From Gammaproteobacteria bacterium (GTDB taxonomy: Bacteria; Pseudomonadota; Gammaproteobacteria; JAJDOJ01), in contig JALVEU010000229.1 in the NCBI GenBank assembly GCA_027030565.1, positions 1 through 9,593 of the forward strand: a stretch of 9,593 nucleotides of DNA, in the 5' to 3' direction. The translations under genes were made by a program, and so were the position numbers. Shown in pieces: positions 7,570 through 9,593 of this stretch; position 1 is the first letter of the stretch, and each line of letters starts with the position of its first letter. The notes under the pieces were generated by a model that saw only the letters and a program-made list of their open reading frames with translations, ran no database searches and was not told the origin of the DNA.

Positions 7570-8078
7570 GTCTCCGTGCCGTCGTCCCCGAGCAGTGGAA
7601 TCTGACTGCGCTGCATCTCCGGCGTGGGTTCGCCCTCCAGGTGCTCCACGAGATCCCGGAAGGCCTGCACGTCCTCGAAGCTGCGGTACACCGAGGCGAA
7701 GCGCACATAGGCCACCTGGTCCAGGCGCCGCAGCTCCTCCATGGCCCACTCGCCCACCCGCTGGGAGGCCAGCTCGCGCTCCCCACAGCGCAGCGCACGG
7801 CGCCGGATGCGCTCGATGGCCGCATCCACCGCCTCGGTGGGCACCGGACGCTTCTCCAGCGCGTGATCCAGACCCTTGCGCAGTTTGCTCGCGTCGAAGG
7901 CTTCGCGCCGCCCGTCACGCTTGACCACGCGCGGCAGGCCGAGCTCGGCGGTCTCGTACGTGGTGAAGCGCTCGCCGCATGCGGTGCACAAACGGCGCCG
8001 ACGCACCTGGTCGCCGTCCCCGGCCAGGCGCGAATCTACCACGCGGGTGTCGGCGGCGTTGCAGAAGGGGCAGCGCAT
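7566..8078 (-). CDS. nrdR: Transcriptional repressor NrdR
   Basis: NrdR is a zinc-finger/ATP-cone repressor that binds NrdR boxes upstream of ribonucleotide reductase genes and senses ATP/dATP levels. The 170-residue product starts with MRCPFC and has four zinc-ligand cysteines at 3, 6, 31 and 34, with the Arg-rich DNA-contacting segment R-R-R-R at 26-29. It is followed by the ATP-cone domain (about 48-138), with V-V-K-R-D-G-R-R-E-A-F-D at 51-62 and the family motif V-A-Y-V-R-F-A-S-V-Y-R-S-F at 121-133. The last 20 residues are a variable tail, as usual. It begins five bases after the glyA stop with no strong Shine-Dalgarno sequence, and its TGA overlaps the ribD GTG. Association with ribD is typical of Gammaproteobacteria. 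No NrdR box or nrd gene was seen in the window, so its targets lie elsewhere. Confidence 0.98.
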   Translation of the reverse strand: MRCPFCNAADTRVVDSRLAGDGDQVRRRRLCTACGERFTTYETAELGLPRVVKRDGRREAFDASKLRKGLDHALEKRPVPTEAVDAAIERIRRRALRCGERELASQRVGEWAMEELRRLDQVAYVRFASVYRSFEDVQAFRDLVEHLEGEPTPEMQRSQIPLLGDDGTET

Positions 8079-8083
8079 GCAGG

Positions 8084-9355
8084 CTAACCGCGCTCGTAGA
8101 CCGGAAAACGCGCGCAGAGATCGAGCACCTGGGCCCGAACCCGCGCGATCTCCGCTTCCAGCTCCTCGGGCTTGCCCACCACGTCGATGATGTCACACAT
8201 CCAGCCGGCGAGCTCCCGGCACTCGCCCTCGCCCAGGCCGCGTGTGGTCACCGCAGGTGTCCCCACGCGGATCCCACTGGTGACGAAGGGAGACTGGGGG
8301 TCGTTGGGCACGGCGTTCTTGTTCACCGTGATGTTGGCGCGCCCCAGGGCGGCGTCCACGTCCTTGCCCGTCAGACCCTGGCGGATGAAGCTCACGAGGA
8401 ACAGGTGGTCGTCCGTGCCACCTGAGACCACGTCGTAGCCGCGTTCCATGAACACCCGCGCCATGGCCTTGGCGTTGTGCACCACCTGCTCCTGGTAGGC
8501 CCGGAACTCGGGCTGCATGGCCTCCTTGAAGGCCACCGCCTTGGCAGCGATCACGTGCATCAGCGGGCCGCCCTGCATCCCCGGAAACACCATGCTGTTG
8601 AGCTTTTTCTCCACCTCGGGGTTGCGGCGCGCCAGGATGAGCCCGCCCCGCGGCCCGCGCAGGGTCTTGTGGGTGGTGGTGGTGGTCACGTCCGCGACGG
8701 GCACGGGGCTGGGATAGAGCCCCACGGCCACCAGGCCCGCCACGTGGGCGATGTCGGCCATCAGCCAGGCGCCGACGCGATCGGCGATGGCCCGAAAACG
8801 CGCCCAGTCCACCACCCGAGAATAGGCGGAGAACCCCGTGACGATCATCTTCGGACGGTGCTCCAGGGCCAGACGTTCGGCCTGGTCATAGTCGATCTCA
8901 CCGGTGGCGGCGTTCAGCCCGTATTGCACCGCATTGAACACCTTACCCGAGAAATTCACCCGCGCCCCATGGGTCAGATGGCCGCCGTGGGCGAGACTCA
9001 TGCCCAGGATGGTGTCGCCCGGCTCCAGGAGGGCGAAATAGACCGCCGCATTGGCCTGTGAGCCCGAGTGCGGTTGCACGTTGGCGTAGTCGGCCCCGAA
9101 CAGCTGCCTGGCCCGCTCGATGGCCAATGCTTCGGCCACGTCCACATGCTCGCAGCCGCCGTAGTAGCGCCGGCCCGGGTAGCCCTCGGCGTACTTGTTG
9201 GTCAGCACCGAGCCTTGCGCCTCCAGGACGCGGGGACTGGCATAATTCTCCGAGGCGATCAGCTCGATGTGTTCCTCCTGGCGCCGCTCTTCGGCGCGGA
9301 TGGCCGCGGCGAGCTCCTCGTCGAACCCGGCGATGGTCATGTCCTGGGTGTACAC
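8084..9355 (-). CDS. glyA: Serine hydroxymethyltransferase
   Basis: GlyA is a PLP enzyme that interconverts serine and glycine and charges tetrahydrofolate to 5,10-methylene-THF, the main one-carbon donor. The product is of family length (423 residues) and contains EEHIELIASENY (27-38), NKYAEGYPGRRYYGG (53-67), H-S-G-S-Q-A-N (96-102), D-I-A-H-V-A-G-L (201-208) and T-T-T-T-H-K-T-L-R-G-P-R-G-G (225-238), in which Lys230 binds PLP. The start is most likely the GTG at 9355 rather than the ATG at 9340. AGGAGG lies 10 bases before the GTG but 25 before the ATG, and the five added residues line up with the N-terminus of E. coli GlyA, where a methionine also occurs at position 6. The gene heads the array, with nrdR five bases after its stop. 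Linkage to the rib genes is probably incidental. Confidence 0.98.
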   Translation of the reverse strand: MYTQDMTIAGFDEELAAAIRAEERRQEEHIELIASENYASPRVLEAQGSVLTNKYAEGYPGRRYYGGCEHVDVAEALAIERARQLFGADYANVQPHSGSQANAAVYFALLEPGDTILGMSLAHGGHLTHGARVNFSGKVFNAVQYGLNAATGEIDYDQAERLALEHRPKMIVTGFSAYSRVVDWARFRAIADRVGAWLMADIAHVAGLVAVGLYPSPVPVADVTTTTTHKTLRGPRGGLILARRNPEVEKKLNSMVFPGMQGGPLMHVIAAKAVAFKEAMQPEFRAYQEQVVHNAKAMARVFMERGYDVVSGGTDDHLFLVSFIRQGLTGKDVDAALGRANITVNKNAVPNDPQSPFVTSGIRVGTPAVTTRGLGEGECRELAGWMCDIIDVVGKPEELEAEIARVRAQVLDLCARFPVYERG

Positions 9356-9365
9356 GGCGGGCGAT

Positions 9366-9371
9366 CCTCCT
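9366..9371 (-). promoter_or_regulatory. Shine-Dalgarno sequence that decides the glyA start
   Basis: AGGAGG on the minus strand is a perfect match to the anti-Shine-Dalgarno core. It lies 10 bases before the GTG at 9355 and 25 bases before the first ATG at 9340. It therefore favours the GTG as the initiation codon. Confidence 0.75.
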
Positions 9372-9401
9372 GAGGCGGATGGGGCAGGGAAAAAGCAGTA
9401 C

Positions 9402-9407
9402 ATTATA
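9402..9407 (-). promoter_or_regulatory. Probable glyA promoter, -10 box TATAAT
   Basis: A perfect TATAAT on the minus strand lies 46 bases before the glyA GTG, giving a predicted leader of about 40 nt that includes the Shine-Dalgarno sequence. In such GC-rich DNA a chance match just upstream of a gene is unlikely. The -35 region at 17-18 bp spacing (about 9425-9431) matches TTGACA poorly and there is no extended -10 TG, so activator help is possible. Since no gap further downstream shows a clearer promoter, this may drive much of the array. Confidence 0.6.
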
Positions 9408-9444
9408 GCCGCCTGGGACGCGATGCATGGATACGACGCGGCGA

Positions 9445-9469
9445 TCACCCCCGGCACGGGTGTGGGTGA
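9445..9469. repeat. Inverted repeat upstream of the glyA promoter
   Basis: TCACCC (9445-9450) and GGGTGA (9464-9469) form an inverted repeat with a 13-base spacer; an alternative arm GGGTG sits at 9458-9462. It lies about 40-60 bp upstream of the glyA -10 box, where an activator could bind, and also upstream of the divergent plus-strand frame. It does not match the MetR or PurR sites known to control E. coli glyA. It could be an operator for an unidentified regulator or chance. Confidence 0.25.
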
Positions 9470-9551
9470 AGCACCGAAAAACGCCGTGAGCCACCCATAG
9501 GGGCCGCGTGCGGTACCCTCCCGCCCGCAACCCCAAGTCAAGAAACCGACC

Positions 9552-9593
9552 GTGACGCAGGACAGAGATTCGAACTGGCGCGAGATCATCCAG
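9552..9593 (+). CDS. Possible start of a divergent gene, cut by the right edge
   Basis: A plus-strand frame opens with GTG at 9552 and runs 14 codons without a stop to the edge, with a hydrophilic N-terminus reading VTQDRDSNWREIIQ. Only a weak purine-rich stretch precedes it. The divergent position, about 200 bp from glyA with no overlap, is compatible with a real gene, but 14 codons are too few to identify it or to exclude a chance frame. Confidence 0.35.
   Translation, partial: MTQDRDSNWREIIQ

Noticed and set aside
8668..8690. GGT-type triplet repeat on the plus strand
   Set aside because: It is simply the run of threonine codons before the PLP-binding lysine of GlyA, a conserved family motif.
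9356..9589. N-terminal extension of glyA upstream of the GTG
   Set aside because: It would run through the promoter and ribosome binding site, and GlyA homology ends at the GTG.

Overview
The window is about 9.6 kb of GC-rich bacterial chromosome. Nearly all of it reads as one long operon-like array on the minus strand. The order glyA, nrdR, ribD, ribE, ribBX, ribH, nusB, thiL, pgpA is the riboflavin/NusB/ThiL/PgpA neighbourhood known from Gammaproteobacteria such as Pseudomonas, here with glyA directly at the front. High GC, this order and the form of the RibB fusion suggest a GC-rich gammaproteobacterium. The Chromatiales/Ectothiorhodospiraceae are a reasonable guess, but the sequence does not prove it.

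Layout, in transcription order from right to left. A short partial reading frame on the plus strand (9552 to the right edge) diverges from glyA. The intergenic region (9356-9551) carries a perfect TATAAT -10 box for glyA and a GC-rich inverted repeat. Then follow glyA (8084-9355, GTG start), nrdR (7566-8078), ribD (6442-7569), ribE (5663-6322), ribBX (4477-5631), ribH (3907-4386), nusB (3455-3910), thiL (2490-3458) and pgpA (2014-2493). After a 137-nt gap come two genes that do not belong to the usual cluster: a 154-residue protein made of two copies of an unrecognised domain (1412-1876), and a long HEAT-repeat protein (1395 to the left edge, C-terminus outside the window).

Function. RibD, RibE, RibH and the RibB half of RibBX supply most of the riboflavin pathway. 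The GTP cyclohydrolase II-like half of RibBX has lost zinc-binding cysteines and the GTP-binding loop, so the first step (GTP cyclohydrolase II, RibA) must be encoded elsewhere. GlyA feeds one-carbon metabolism, NrdR represses ribonucleotide reductase genes, NusB is an antitermination factor, ThiL makes thiamine diphosphate and PgpA makes phosphatidylglycerol. Four junctions are 4-base ATGA/GTGA stop-start overlaps, which points to translational coupling.

The core is ordinary and well understood. The least explained part is the left end: the duplicated-domain protein and the HEAT protein, which has an alternating two-repeat pattern. No mobile element, CRISPR array, tRNA, rRNA or convincing intrinsic terminator was seen.
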